Under the pieces are notes generated by a model. The model was not told where the DNA came from. It ran no database searches and saw nothing but the letters and a program-made list of their open reading frames with translations. A DNA stretch of 64,000 nucleotides from Paracoccus acridae (GTDB taxonomy: Bacteria; Pseudomonadota; Alphaproteobacteria; Rhodobacterales; Rhodobacteraceae), in contig NZ_BMIV01000003.1 in assembly GCF_014642735.1 (NCBI RefSeq), positions 1-64,000 of the forward strand, in the 5' to 3' direction. Below, piece after piece: positions 43,664-51,409 of the stretch. The translations under genes and the position numbers were made by a program. The first letter of the stretch is position 1. Each line of letters opens with the position of its first letter.

Positions 43664-43805
43664 ACGGGCCTCGGGGAAGCAGTTTTGCGGCCAGAGTGCC
43701 ATAAAAACAGCAAATGTCTAGCGTCTTAATCGTATATTATGGAGAGATCGTCTCGTCTGCAAATCTCGACCTTGATACGGGTATTTCTTCGCCCTAGTGT
43801 GGGCC
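43664..43805. promoter_or_regulatory. Divergent regulator-regulator promoter region
   Basis: An AT-richer 142-base gap between an Lrp-type and an Rrf2-type gene. GAGA-TCG-TCTC (43744-43754) is a short palindrome. TTGATA (43772-43777) matches a -35 in 5 of 6 bases and TAGTGT (43795-43800) is a weak -10 at 17 bases; the transcript would start about at the rrf2 ATG, and no ribosome site is seen there. Inferred by pattern only. Confidence 0.4.
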
Positions 43806-44258
43806 ATGATCACGCAGAAGATGAAATACGCCTTGAAGGCGATGCTGGTTCTGGGGGACGAGGCCGCCCAGCCCGCGCCCGAGGCCTTGACCATCGAAAA
43901 GATCGCCCGCAGGTCCGACACGCCCAAGCGGTTCCTGGAACAGATCCTGCTGGAACTGCGCAATGCGGGCATGGTCAGCTCCATCCGCGGGCGGTCGGGC
44001 GGTTATCTTCTGATCAAGCGGCCCAGCGACATTTCCATTTCGGAACTGCTGCGGCTGATCGACGGGCCGATCGCCCCCCTGCCCTGCCTGTCACGCCGCG
44101 CCTATCAGCGCTGCGAGGATTGCCGGGACGAGGCGTCCTGCCGCATCCGCAAGGTCTTCGCCGAGATCTTCTGGTCCTATCTGATCCTGATCGAATCGCT
44201 GACGCTGGAAGACATGCTGCGGTCCGAACAGGTGGCCGAACAGGTGATCGGGGCCTAG
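43806..44258 (+). CDS. Rrf2 family transcriptional regulator (four cysteines)
   Basis: A 150-residue IscR/RirA-type winged-helix regulator: ITQKMKYALKAMLVLGDEA at the start, SDTPKRFLEQILLELRNAGMV (recognition region) and RGRSGGYLLIKRPSDISI (wing). Cysteines at 94, 103, 106 and 112 fall in the loop that binds a [2Fe-2S] or [4Fe-4S] cluster in IscR, RirA and NsrR, so this is probably an iron, redox or NO sensor. There is one Cys more than the usual three. ATG 43806 gives the family start. The stop shares CTAG with the convergent RluA gene. Confidence 0.88.
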   Translation: MITQKMKYALKAMLVLGDEAAQPAPEALTIEKIARRSDTPKRFLEQILLELRNAGMVSSIRGRSGGYLLIKRPSDISISELLRLIDGPIAPLPCLSRRAYQRCEDCRDEASCRIRKVFAEIFWSYLILIESLTLEDMLRSEQVAEQVIGA

Positions 44259-44905
44259 AAGGGCGCGGGCTGGCTGAAGCTGACCTGCACGCCGCTGTCG
44301 GGATGGCGCAGGCGCAGGCTTTCGGCGTGCAGCATCAGGCGCGGATGATCGGCCGCCGCACCCGTCGCGTAAAGCGGATCGCCCAGGATCGGGTGGCCGG
44401 TTTCGGCCATGTGGACGCGCAACTGGTGACTGCGCCCGGTCAGCGGGAACAGCCGGACGCGGGTTTCGGCATCGCTCGCGCGGATCACCCGCCATTCGGT
44501 CAGCGCGGGCCGTCCCTGGTCGTGATCGACCTTCTGGCGCGGGCGGTTCGGCCAGTCCACGATCAGCGGCAGATCGACGGTGCCGGTCTTCGGCTCCAGC
44601 CGCCCGGACAGGCGCGCGACATAGGTTTTCTTGACCTTGCGTTCCTCGAACTGCTTGGCCAGGGTGCGTTGCGCATGGGGGGTCAGGCCGAAGACCATCA
44701 CGCCCGAGGTGTCCTGGTCCAGCCGATGCACCAGCAGCACGGTCGGGAACGCCCCGCGCAGGCGGTTGATCAGGCAATCCTCCTTGCCCTCGCCCCGGCC
44801 GGGGACGGACAGAAGGCCCGCAGGCTTGCCCACCACCAGGATCTCGTGATCGGCATGGATCACCTGGGGCGCATCGGGCGGCGGGGCATAGGTGAAGGCG
44901 GTCAC
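44255..44905 (-). CDS. RluA family RNA pseudouridine synthase
   Basis: A 216-residue pseudouridine synthase with the catalytic motif VHRLDQDTSGVMVFG (Asp near residue 64), KTYVARLSGRL, and the C-terminal GRSHQLRVHMAETGHPILGDPLYA. No S4 domain, so it belongs to the short RluA/YjbO-like group that modifies 23S rRNA and/or tRNA anticodon stems. GTG 44905 lies in the GTGA overlap with the LysE stop. Last gene of the fRMsr-GFA-LysE-RluA operon. Confidence 0.92.
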   Translation of the reverse strand: MTAFTYAPPPDAPQVIHADHEILVVGKPAGLLSVPGRGEGKEDCLINRLRGAFPTVLLVHRLDQDTSGVMVFGLTPHAQRTLAKQFEERKVKKTYVARLSGRLEPKTGTVDLPLIVDWPNRPRQKVDHDQGRPALTEWRVIRASDAETRVRLFPLTGRSHQLRVHMAETGHPILGDPLYATGAAADHPRLMLHAESLRLRHPDSGVQVSFSQPAPF

Positions 44906-45528
44906 TTCGTGACCAGCCGGATGGCCAGGCCCGCGAACATCACGGCGGCGATCTTGTTGATCAGGCCCAGGCGCCGCCCGATCGCATGGCCCGCATAGCC
45001 CGCGACGATGCCGTAGCCCATCGTGACCAGCGTGCCGGTGAAGGCGAAGATCAGCCCCAGGCCCAGGATCTGCTGCCAGACCGGACCCCAGGCCGGGTTG
45101 GTGAACTGCGGCAGGAAGGCCAGCAGGAACAGCACGGGCTTGGGGTTCAGGGCATTGGACAGGAAGCCGCGCCGGATGATGTTCCAGGGCCTGACGCTGC
45201 CGCGCGCCGACGGATCGGCGGGACCGGCCCGCCAGCTTTTCCACGCCAGCCACAGCAGATAGGCCGCGCCCGCGTATTTCACGGCCAGCAACGCGCCGGG
45301 ATGGGCGGCGACGATGGCGCCCAGGCCCACGGTCGCCAGCGTCACATGCATCAGCACGCCCAAACCGACCCCGAAGCCCGCAAGCGCGCCCGCGCGCGGC
45401 CCGCCCTGGATGCCGCAGGCGCTGGCGAAGAACACGTCCTGGCCGGGCGCGACGTTCAGCATCAGCCCGCCCGCGACGAAGGCGGTCAGCTGCGCCAGGG
45501 GGATGGCGGCGACGGTGTCCCAGATCAT
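44902..45528 (-). CDS. LysE family amino acid exporter
   Basis: A 208-residue inner-membrane protein with six hydrophobic helices. The LysE/RhtB signature is visible: MLNVAPGQDVFFASACGIQGGPRAG (by position 23-47), then LNPKPVLFLLAFLPQFTNP near residue 130. It probably exports an amino acid or homoserine-like metabolite. ATGA overlap with the GFA gene upstream and GTGA overlap with the RluA gene downstream. Confidence 0.92.
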   Translation of the reverse strand: MIWDTVAAIPLAQLTAFVAGGLMLNVAPGQDVFFASACGIQGGPRAGALAGFGVGLGVLMHVTLATVGLGAIVAAHPGALLAVKYAGAAYLLWLAWKSWRAGPADPSARGSVRPWNIIRRGFLSNALNPKPVLFLLAFLPQFTNPAWGPVWQQILGLGLIFAFTGTLVTMGYGIVAGYAGHAIGRRLGLINKIAAVMFAGLAIRLVTK

Positions 45529-45902
45529 CCCTGCTGTTCCTGGGGCAGGCGGTCCGCGATGTCATAGTAATCGCCCTTGTCGGCCACGAAGATATGACCC
45601 TGCAACCGCTGCCCCGTCGGGTTGTCCACGGCGCCCGGCGCGACCTCGACCCCGCTGCCGTCCAGGCGGCGCCAGAACAGGCTGCTGCCGCATTCCGGGC
45701 AGAAGCCCCGCTCGGCCTGGTCCGAGGACCGGAACCATTTGACCGGCCCGTCCAGCGTCAGGCCCTCGGTCCCTGCGGCGGCCCAGACATGACCCGACCA
45801 GCGGCGGCACTGGCTGCAATGGCAGGCCCGCAGCGGATCGCCGCCCCAGGTGCCGCTGAAGGTGACGGCACCGCACAGGCAGCGCCCGGTGAAGTCAGAC
45901 AT
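45525..45902 (-). CDS. GFA/CENP-V family zinc protein
   Basis: A 125-residue protein of the glutathione-dependent formaldehyde-activating (Gfa) fold. Zinc-binding cysteines: CLCG at residues 8-10, HCSQCR near 28-31 and FCPECGSSLFW. Many family members are not formaldehyde enzymes, so the reaction is open. I take ATG 45902, which gives the MSDFTGRCLCGAV start. It overlaps the fRMsr gene by 8 bases and the LysE gene by 4. Confidence 0.9.
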   Translation of the reverse strand: MSDFTGRCLCGAVTFSGTWGGDPLRACHCSQCRRWSGHVWAAAGTEGLTLDGPVKWFRSSDQAERGFCPECGSSLFWRRLDGSGVEVAPGAVDNPTGQRLQGHIFVADKGDYYDIADRLPQEQQG

Positions 45903-46347
45903 GGCCGAAAACCTCCTCCAGAATGGCGGCCAGGCGGGTCGCGTCTTCGTCGGTGAAGGCGTCCGGCTGGTCGCTGTCGATGTCCAGAACGCCAATCAGG
46001 CGGCCACCGTTGCCAAAAACCGGCAGGACGATTTCCGACCGGGTGGAACTGGCGCAGGCGATATGGCCGGGAAATGCGTCCACGTCGGGGACAAGCTGGA
46101 TCTGCCGCGTGCGCGCCGCAGCCCCGCAGACCCCGCGCGAGAACGGGATCACCAGGCAGCCGTGGCCGCCCTGATAGGGGCCGATCTTCAGCAATTCGGG
46201 CGCCACCACGCGGTAAAAGCCGGTCCAGTCGAAGCGGTCGTCCGAATGGTGGATTTCGCAGGCAAGCGTCGCCATCAATGCGACCTCGTCTGTCTCGCCA
46301 TGAGCCAGGGCGCGGATGCGGGCGGAAAGGGCGTCATAATCTGTCAT
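45895..46347 (-). CDS. msrC: Free methionine-(R)-sulfoxide reductase (GAF domain)
   Basis: A 150-residue single GAF-domain enzyme that reduces free L-methionine-(R)-sulfoxide, protecting against oxidation. Family residues are present: FDWTGFYRV, GGHGCLVIPFSRGVCG (two of the catalytic cysteines) and HIACASSTRSEIVLPV (third cysteine and substrate-binding Glu), then GVLDIDSDQPDAF. First gene of a four-gene operon divergent from the histidine kinase gene, with an 86-base gap between starts. Confidence 0.93.
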   Translation of the reverse strand: MTDYDALSARIRALAHGETDEVALMATLACEIHHSDDRFDWTGFYRVVAPELLKIGPYQGGHGCLVIPFSRGVCGAAARTRQIQLVPDVDAFPGHIACASSTRSEIVLPVFGNGGRLIGVLDIDSDQPDAFTDEDATRLAAILEEVFGHV

Positions 46348-46433
46348 GGCGCCCTTCTATGCCGCGCGGGGCGGCACGAAAAGCCGCCATCTTTCCATTT
46401 ACGCGACCCGGCCGGTCGGCCAATCTGCGCGCC

Positions 46434-47756
46434 ATGAACCGGCTTTCCCTGACTCAGCGCATTCTTCTGGTGATCCTGGCGATGCAGGCCGCGCTGTTCG
46501 CGGCCCTGGCCGTGGCCAGCCTGGAAGGCGCGCGCCGCGACATCGTCTCGGAAACCCGGCTGGCCGTGGACACCGCCCGTGCCCTGGTGCTGGCCACCGT
46601 CGGCACCATGCACGGGGCCGTGCCGCCCGACCGCATCATGCAGCTTCTGCCCGAACGGCTGGTGGTGCCGCGCCATGTGACCCTGGGCACGGTCGATGTC
46701 ATGGACGGCGTGGTGCGCCGGGCGCTGGCGCCTTCGGCCGCCCATGCCCAGGCACCCGCCTGGTTCGCCCGGCTTGTGGCCCCGGACCTGCTGGAAACCC
46801 GCTTGCCGGTGGTGATCCAGGGCCGCCCGCGCGGCTATGTCTTCATCGCCAGCGACCCGGCCGAGGAGATCGCCCTGGCCTGGCGCAACCTGTCGGCCTT
46901 CCTGGGGCTGGCCGCGCTTGCCTCGGTCGTCCAGGGCATCCTGATCCTGCTGGCGACCCGGCAGGCGCTGCGGCCCGTCGCCGACATCGCCCGGCGGCTG
47001 GCCGATTTGCGCCGGGGCGATCTGTCGGCGCGCGTGGGACCGGTGGCGCAGCGCGACCTGGCACCCATCGCCGCAGGCGTGGACGACCTGGCCCAGGCGT
47101 TGCAACGGGCCCAGGCGGACCGCGCGCGGCTGCAACGCCGCGTCGTCACCCGCGGCGACGAGGAGCGCAAGGCCATAGCCCGCGACCTGCATGACGAGAT
47201 GGGGCCCTGCCTGTTCGGCCTGCGGGTCGAGGCCGATGCCCTGCACGAGGCCGCCCCGACCCCCGCCATTGCCGGCCATGCGGCCGCCATTTCCCAGATC
47301 GCCGAGGAGATCGCCCGCGTGAACCGCGCCCTGCTGGGCGATCTGCGCCCCGCCGCCATCGGGCAATTGCCGCTGGCGGCGGTGCTGTCGGATTACCTGT
47401 CCGATCTGGGGCGGCGTTTCCCGGACCTCGACATCGACCTGGATCTGGCACCCGGCCTGGCCGAACCCGACGAGGCGACCGCCCTGACCCTGTTCCGCAT
47501 CGTGCAGGAGGGCACGACGAACGCGCTGCGCCATGCGGGGGCGTCGCGCGTGACGGTGCGGTTGTGGACCGATCCCGCCCATTGGCGGATCGAACTGTCG
47601 GACGACGGGCAAGGCATGGCGCCCGGCACGCGCGAAGGCACCGGCTTGACCGGGATGCGCGAACGCATCACCTTGCTGGGCGGCGATTTGTCCTTGTCCT
47701 CGGGGGCGGGGGGGACCACCATCAGCGCCAGCCTGCCCTTGCAGCAGTCCGAATGA
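46434..47756 (+). CDS. Sensor histidine kinase (NarX/UhpB-like HisKA_3)
   Basis: A 440-residue kinase: two membrane helices (about 8-29 and 154-174) bracket a periplasmic sensor domain of about 120 residues, followed by HAMP (APIAAGVDDLAQAL), a HisKA_3 dimerisation domain with phospho-acceptor His253 (ARDLHDEMG), and a HATPase (EGTTNALRHAGASRV; SDDGQGMAPG; GTGLTGMRERI). The signal is unknown and the sensor domain lacks cysteines. ATG 46434 is the first that gives a proper N-terminal helix. Nine bases upstream of its response regulator. Confidence 0.92.
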   Translation: MNRLSLTQRILLVILAMQAALFAALAVASLEGARRDIVSETRLAVDTARALVLATVGTMHGAVPPDRIMQLLPERLVVPRHVTLGTVDVMDGVVRRALAPSAAHAQAPAWFARLVAPDLLETRLPVVIQGRPRGYVFIASDPAEEIALAWRNLSAFLGLAALASVVQGILILLATRQALRPVADIARRLADLRRGDLSARVGPVAQRDLAPIAAGVDDLAQALQRAQADRARLQRRVVTRGDEERKAIARDLHDEMGPCLFGLRVEADALHEAAPTPAIAGHAAAISQIAEEIARVNRALLGDLRPAAIGQLPLAAVLSDYLSDLGRRFPDLDIDLDLAPGLAEPDEATALTLFRIVQEGTTNALRHAGASRVTVRLWTDPAHWRIELSDDGQGMAPGTREGTGLTGMRERITLLGGDLSLSSGAGGTTISASLPLQQSE

Positions 47757-47765
47757 AGGCCACAG

Positions 47766-48389
47766 ATGAAATCCGCGCTTGTCATCGACGATCACCCGAT
47801 CACCCATCTGGGCGCCAACCGCCTGCTGCGCGACCTGGGATACGAGCGGATCGGCCAGGCCATGTCGGGCGAGGATGCGCTGGCGCAACTGGCATCGGGC
47901 GAGGCGCCGGACCTGATCGTGCTGGACATCAGCCTGCCGGGCGCGGGCGGCCTTGACCTGGTGGCGCCGCTGCGAAATGTCGCCCCCGACGCGCGCATCC
48001 TGATCTTTTCGATGAACGACCAGACCGGCTTTGCCGCCCGCGCCCTGCAGGCGGGCGCGCAGGGATTCCTGTCGAAGAACGCGCCCCCCGCCGATTTCCG
48101 CGAGGCGGTGCGGGTGCTGGAAGCGGGCGAATTCTTTCTGTCGCCCAAGCACGCGATGGCCCTGGCGACGCTGCGGGCGGGGGCTTCGGCCGATCCGCTG
48201 GGGGCGCTGTCGGACCGCGAAAGGCAGGTGCTGGCGCTGATCGGCCGGGGTCTTGGCCTTCAGGCCATCGCCGACGAACTGGATGTCAGCTACAAGACGG
48301 CGGCGAACACATCCTCGGCCCTGAAGAAGAAGCTGGGCGTGGATGGCATCAACGGGTTGATGAAATTCGCCCTGGACAGCGGAGTATGA
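47766..48389 (+). CDS. NarL/FixJ family response regulator
   Basis: A 207-residue regulator. Receiver domain with acidic Asp8/Asp9, phospho-acceptor Asp54 (IVLDISLPG) and Lys in GFLSKNAPP; linker; then LuxR-type HTH (LSDRERQVLALIGRGLGLQAIADEL and SYKTAANTSSALKKKLG). The partner of the kinase upstream. The ATGA overlap with the DUF2478 gene means that the accessory genes are co-translated with the signalling pair. Confidence 0.93.
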   Translation: MKSALVIDDHPITHLGANRLLRDLGYERIGQAMSGEDALAQLASGEAPDLIVLDISLPGAGGLDLVAPLRNVAPDARILIFSMNDQTGFAARALQAGAQGFLSKNAPPADFREAVRVLEAGEFFLSPKHAMALATLRAGASADPLGALSDRERQVLALIGRGLGLQAIADELDVSYKTAANTSSALKKKLGVDGINGLMKFALDSGV

Positions 48390-48907
48390 GACCGATGCTG
48401 GGATGGTTCAGCCTGGACGACGACGCCCCGCCGGGAGAGGCCGACCGCATCCTGGCGCGGCTGTGTTCCGGCCTGGCGGATGCGGGATTGCGGCTGGCGG
48501 GCGCCATTCAGCAGAACACCGACCGCGGCGCGGATTGCGCCTGCGACATGGACGTGCTGGTCCTGGGCGAGGAAGACATGCCGATCCGCATTTCCCAGTC
48601 GCTGGGCACGGGCTCCAGCGGCTGCCGCCTGGATCCCGGCGCCCTGGAGATGGCGGCGGCGCGGGTCTCAGCAAGGCTTGCCGGGGCGGAACTGCTGATC
48701 GTGCCGAAGTTCGGCCGGCAAGAGGCGATTGGCCGCGGCTTTCGCAGCGTGATCGCCCAGGCCATTGCCCAGGACGTGCCGGTCCTGCTGCATGTGCCCG
48801 CCGAACAGCGCGCGGCCTTTGCGGAATTCTGCGACGGCATGGGAGAGCCTGTCCCGCCGGGGGGCCTGATCGAATGGTGCCTGGACCAGGTCACGGGCGT
48901 GCAGTGA
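48386..48907 (+). CDS. DUF2478 family protein
   Basis: A 173-residue protein. The pattern RLAGAIQQNTDRGADCACDMDVLVLG, then ISQSLGTGSSGCRLDPGALEMAAARV and LLIVPKFGRQEAIGRGFRSVI, is that of DUF2478, a NTPase-like family often found in molybdenum-cofactor or molybdate gene neighbourhoods. Four cysteines, two in the CxC-type DCAC. It overlaps the response regulator (ATGA) and tusA (GTGA). Role inferred only from neighbours: possibly a nucleotide or metal-cofactor handling protein. Confidence 0.85.
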   Translation: MRPMLGWFSLDDDAPPGEADRILARLCSGLADAGLRLAGAIQQNTDRGADCACDMDVLVLGEEDMPIRISQSLGTGSSGCRLDPGALEMAAARVSARLAGAELLIVPKFGRQEAIGRGFRSVIAQAIAQDVPVLLHVPAEQRAAFAEFCDGMGEPVPPGGLIEWCLDQVTGVQ

Positions 48908-49182
48908 CCCAGGCCCCGGTCATCGACGCGCGCGGGCTGCTGTGCCCGCTGCCGGTCCTGCGGCTGCGCAAGGTCCTGCTGGACCAGCCGGCAGGCGCGC
49001 GGGTGCGGCTGTGGGCGAGCGATGCCATGGCCCTGGTCGATGTGCCGCATTTCTGCGACGGCGCCGGGCATCGGCTGGTGGCGCAGCGCGACATCGGCGG
49101 CGGTGTCCATGAATTCACCGTCGAAAGGGGGCCTTCCGCCCCCTCGGCCGCCATGGCGGCCTTACCCCCCGAGGATATTTAG
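48904..49182 (+). CDS. tusA: TusA family sulfur-carrier protein
   Basis: A 92-residue SirA/TusA-fold protein with the diagnostic DARGLLCPLPVLRLRK; Cys14 in the CPxP motif carries the persulfide. GTG 48904 overlaps the DUF2478 stop. It could deliver sulfur to molybdenum cofactor enzymes (via FdhD), to tRNA thiolation or to another acceptor; the DUF2478 partner favours the first (inference). Its C-terminal codons and stop run into the repeated CCCCCGAGGATATTT element, giving an unusual APSAAMAALPPEDI tail. Confidence 0.88.
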   Translation: MTQAPVIDARGLLCPLPVLRLRKVLLDQPAGARVRLWASDAMALVDVPHFCDGAGHRLVAQRDIGGGVHEFTVERGPSAPSAAMAALPPEDI

Positions 49183-49196
49183 ACACAGAAGATGGG
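49166..49196. repeat. Partial copy of the GAGGATATTT / ACAGAAGAT terminator element
   Basis: CCCCCGAGGATATTT (49166-49180) followed by ACACAGAAGAT (49183-49193) matches the left arm of the long inverted repeat at 2853-2882. It holds the tusA stop codon (TAG, 49180-49182) and ends at the start codon of the AEC gene. No second arm is present, so it does not form the long hairpin here. Confidence 0.65.
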
Positions 49197-50123
49197 ATGC
49201 TGGCGGTCTTTCTGAAAACCCTGCCCTTCTTCGGGCTGATCGGCCTGGGCTGGCTGGCCGCGCGGACGCGGTTCTTTCCGCAGGAAGGCGCGGCATGGCT
49301 GACGAAGTTCGTCTTCTATTTCGCGTTGTCGGCCATGCTGTTCCGGTTTGCGGCAGGGCTGGATCTGGCGGCGCTGTTCGACGGGCGGTTCGTCCTGGCC
49401 TATCTTGGGGGATCGCTGGCCGTCTGGGTGATCGGCATGGCCGCGGCGCGGGCGCGCGGCCTGCCCGTGGCCGAGGCGGCGATGGAGGCGCAGTGCTGCA
49501 TGATCGGCAACACGGGCTTTCTGGGCGTGCCGATGCTTGTGGTGCTGCTGGGCGAACAGGCCGTCGGGCCGGTGCTGATGGTGCTGACCATCGACATGCT
49601 GGTCTTTTCCACGCTGATCACCCTGATCATCCATGCGGGCCGCAGCGGCGGGCTTCGCCTGGCGACGGTCGTGCCGATCCTGCGCGGCATCGTCGCCAAT
49701 CCGATGATCCTGTCGATGGTGGCGGGGCTGGCCTGGGCGCAGATGCGGCTGCCCCTGCCCGGTCCCCTGGACGAGTTCCTGGTGATGCTGGGGGCGGCCG
49801 CGACACCGGGGGCGCTGTTCGCCATCGGTGCCAGCCTGGCCGGGCGCCGGATCGGCAGGCTTGCGGCCTCTGGCTGGCTGAGCGCGGCCAAGCTGGTGCT
49901 GCATCCGCTGGCCGTCGGGCTGGCAGCCTGGGCCTTGCGGGTCGAGCCGGTGGCGGCGGGCGTCATGGTGGCCGCAGCCGCCCTGCCCGTGGCGGGCAAT
50001 GTCTATATCCTGGCGCAGTATTTCGGCGTGGCCCAGCAGCGCGTATCGGCCGCGATCCTGATATCGACCGCCGCCAGCATCGTGACGATACCGGTGGTCA
50101 TGCTGTTGATCGGGCAGGCGTAG
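49197..50123 (+). CDS. AEC family transporter (auxin efflux carrier-like)
   Basis: A 308-residue membrane protein with about ten helices in two inverted halves: LAVFLKTLPFFGLIGLGWLAARTRFFP at the start (by position 2-28), central QCCMIGNTGFLGVPMLVVLLG, and a C-terminal AAALPVAGNVYILAQYFG. These are typical of the AEC/MdcF/YfdV group, exporting or importing organic acids. It starts 14 bases after tusA, so it may be co-transcribed with the two-component operon. Confidence 0.9.
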   Translation: MLAVFLKTLPFFGLIGLGWLAARTRFFPQEGAAWLTKFVFYFALSAMLFRFAAGLDLAALFDGRFVLAYLGGSLAVWVIGMAAARARGLPVAEAAMEAQCCMIGNTGFLGVPMLVVLLGEQAVGPVLMVLTIDMLVFSTLITLIIHAGRSGGLRLATVVPILRGIVANPMILSMVAGLAWAQMRLPLPGPLDEFLVMLGAAATPGALFAIGASLAGRRIGRLAASGWLSAAKLVLHPLAVGLAAWALRVEPVAAGVMVAAAALPVAGNVYILAQYFGVAQQRVSAAILISTAASIVTIPVVMLLIGQA

Positions 50124-50532
50124 AAGGGAGATCCGGGCATTGAAGTTCCGCCCCGCAATCTTCGTCAAGAGCGTGGGCGTCCGCAGCGCCATGATGGTGG
50201 ACTTGCCCGCTGAACCGGCCGAACGGCTTGCCGAATTGGCCGGGGAGATCGAGGACATCCTGGCGGGTCGAGGCGTCCGGGGGATCTGCCGGGGAAGTGC
50301 GGTCCCTGCGGGCCCTGTCGGCGCCCCAACCCAAACCGACCCGCTGCCCGGTGATCAGCAATCTTGCCTCTGCAAGCGTCTGCGGCTAGCGTCCCTCCAA
50401 GCTCTGGAATAGACCCTCGATGCGCCGTGGGCGCTCACGTCTGACGACGTATGGCGGTCGAACCTGCGGACGGCCGAAAGCGGCTGTCGGCGCCGTTCAG
50501 GTGCAGGCCCAGTTTTATCACGGAGAATCGAC
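50124..50532. other. 409-base stretch upstream of the oxyanion importer, no convincing gene
   Basis: It contains one weak open frame (50140-50412, listed separately) and otherwise spacer. The bases before 50533 end in CACGGAGAATCGAC, a ribosome site for the binding-protein gene, so the operon promoter lies in this interval. I see no Pho-box-like direct repeats and no clear riboswitch. Confidence 0.5.
50140..50412 (+). CDS. Weak open reading frame, possible small protein
   Basis: A 90-codon frame from TTG 50140, preceded by GAAGGGAG 11 bases upstream. The first half (KFRPAIFVKSVGVRSAMMVDLPAEPAERLAELAGEIEDI, by position 2-40) has a plausible amphipathic helix, but the second half is Pro/Gly/Cys-rich and looks non-coding. 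I do not recognise a family. It could be the remnant of a gene whose 3' part has decayed, or chance. Confidence 0.2.
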   Translation: MKFRPAIFVKSVGVRSAMMVDLPAEPAERLAELAGEIEDILAGRGVRGICRGSAVPAGPVGAPTQTDPLPGDQQSCLCKRLRLASLQALE

Positions 50533-51402
50533 ATGCATCGCCTGATCGGCGGCGCGGTCGCAGCCCTCGGCCTTGTGCTCGGCGGCATTGCGGCAAGCGC
50601 CCAGACCCCGACCCTCTATTTCTCGGCCATCCCGGACGACGACGAGACCCGCCTGATGGAGAGGTTCGGCAAGGTCGCCGAATATCTGTCGGAGGAACTT
50701 GGCGTGGACGTGCAATATGTGCCAGTGAAAAGCTATGCCGCTTCGGTCACGGCCTTCCGCAACGACCAGATCCAGCTGGCCTGGTTCGGCGGCCTTTCGG
50801 GCGTGCAGGCGCGGCTGGCGGTGCCCGGCTCGCAGGCGCTGGCGCAGGGGACCGAGGACGGGGCCTTCGTGTCCTACTTCATCGCCCATGAAAGCACGGG
50901 GCTGGAGCCGTCCGAGGATTTCCCCCTGGACGCGGCAGGGATGAGCTTCACATTCGGGGCCCAGACCTCGACCTCGGGCCGGCTGATGCCGGAGTTCCAC
51001 ATCCGCGAGGAAACGGGCAAGGCGCCGGAGGAATTCTTCTCGCAGGTGGGCTTCTCGGGCGATCACGGGCAGACGCTGCGGCTCGTCTCGACCGGCGCCT
51101 ATCAGGTGGGCGCGCTGAACTATACCGTCTATGACACGGCGGTGGCCGAAGGCGCCCCCGAGGTTGCGACCACCCGCGTCATCTGGAAGACGCCGCCCTA
51201 TCCCGACTATAACTGGACCATCCGGGGCGATGCCGACGAACGCTTCGGCGCGGGCTTCACCGAGAAGGTGAAGCAGGCGCTGATCGGCATGGACGACCCC
51301 GAGCTTCTCGCCTCGTTCCCGCGCGAGGGGTTCGTCGAGGCCACCAACGACGACTATGCGCCGATCGAGGAAACGGGGCGGGCGCTGGGCATCCTGGACT
51401 GA
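50533..51402 (+). CDS. PhnD-type oxyanion ABC transporter, substrate-binding protein
   Basis: A 289-residue periplasmic protein with a signal peptide (residues 1-23, GGIAASAQ). The mature start TLYFSAIPDDDETRLMERFGKV and later VPVKSYAASVTAFRNDQIQLAWFGGLSG are typical of the PhnD/PtxB/selenate-binding group. Phosphonate, phosphite, phosphate ester or selenate could be the ligand. The SxPD-rich N-terminus looks closest to what is called the putative selenate-binding branch (recalled, not tested). Head of a three-gene operon. Confidence 0.85.
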   Translation: MHRLIGGAVAALGLVLGGIAASAQTPTLYFSAIPDDDETRLMERFGKVAEYLSEELGVDVQYVPVKSYAASVTAFRNDQIQLAWFGGLSGVQARLAVPGSQALAQGTEDGAFVSYFIAHESTGLEPSEDFPLDAAGMSFTFGAQTSTSGRLMPEFHIREETGKAPEEFFSQVGFSGDHGQTLRLVSTGAYQVGALNYTVYDTAVAEGAPEVATTRVIWKTPPYPDYNWTIRGDADERFGAGFTEKVKQALIGMDDPELLASFPREGFVEATNDDYAPIEETGRALGILD

Positions 51403-51409
51403 AGCGCCC

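Noticed and set aside
44255..45565. Long frame joining RluA to upstream LysE antisense or out-of-frame sequence
   Set aside because: The GTG at 44905 in the GTGA overlap gives the normal RluA start; upstream residues are out-of-frame LysE sequence.
50098..50361. Open frame on the minus strand between the AEC and PhnD-type genes
   Set aside because: No ribosome site, His/Arg/Asp-rich without motif, and overlaps the end of the AEC gene.
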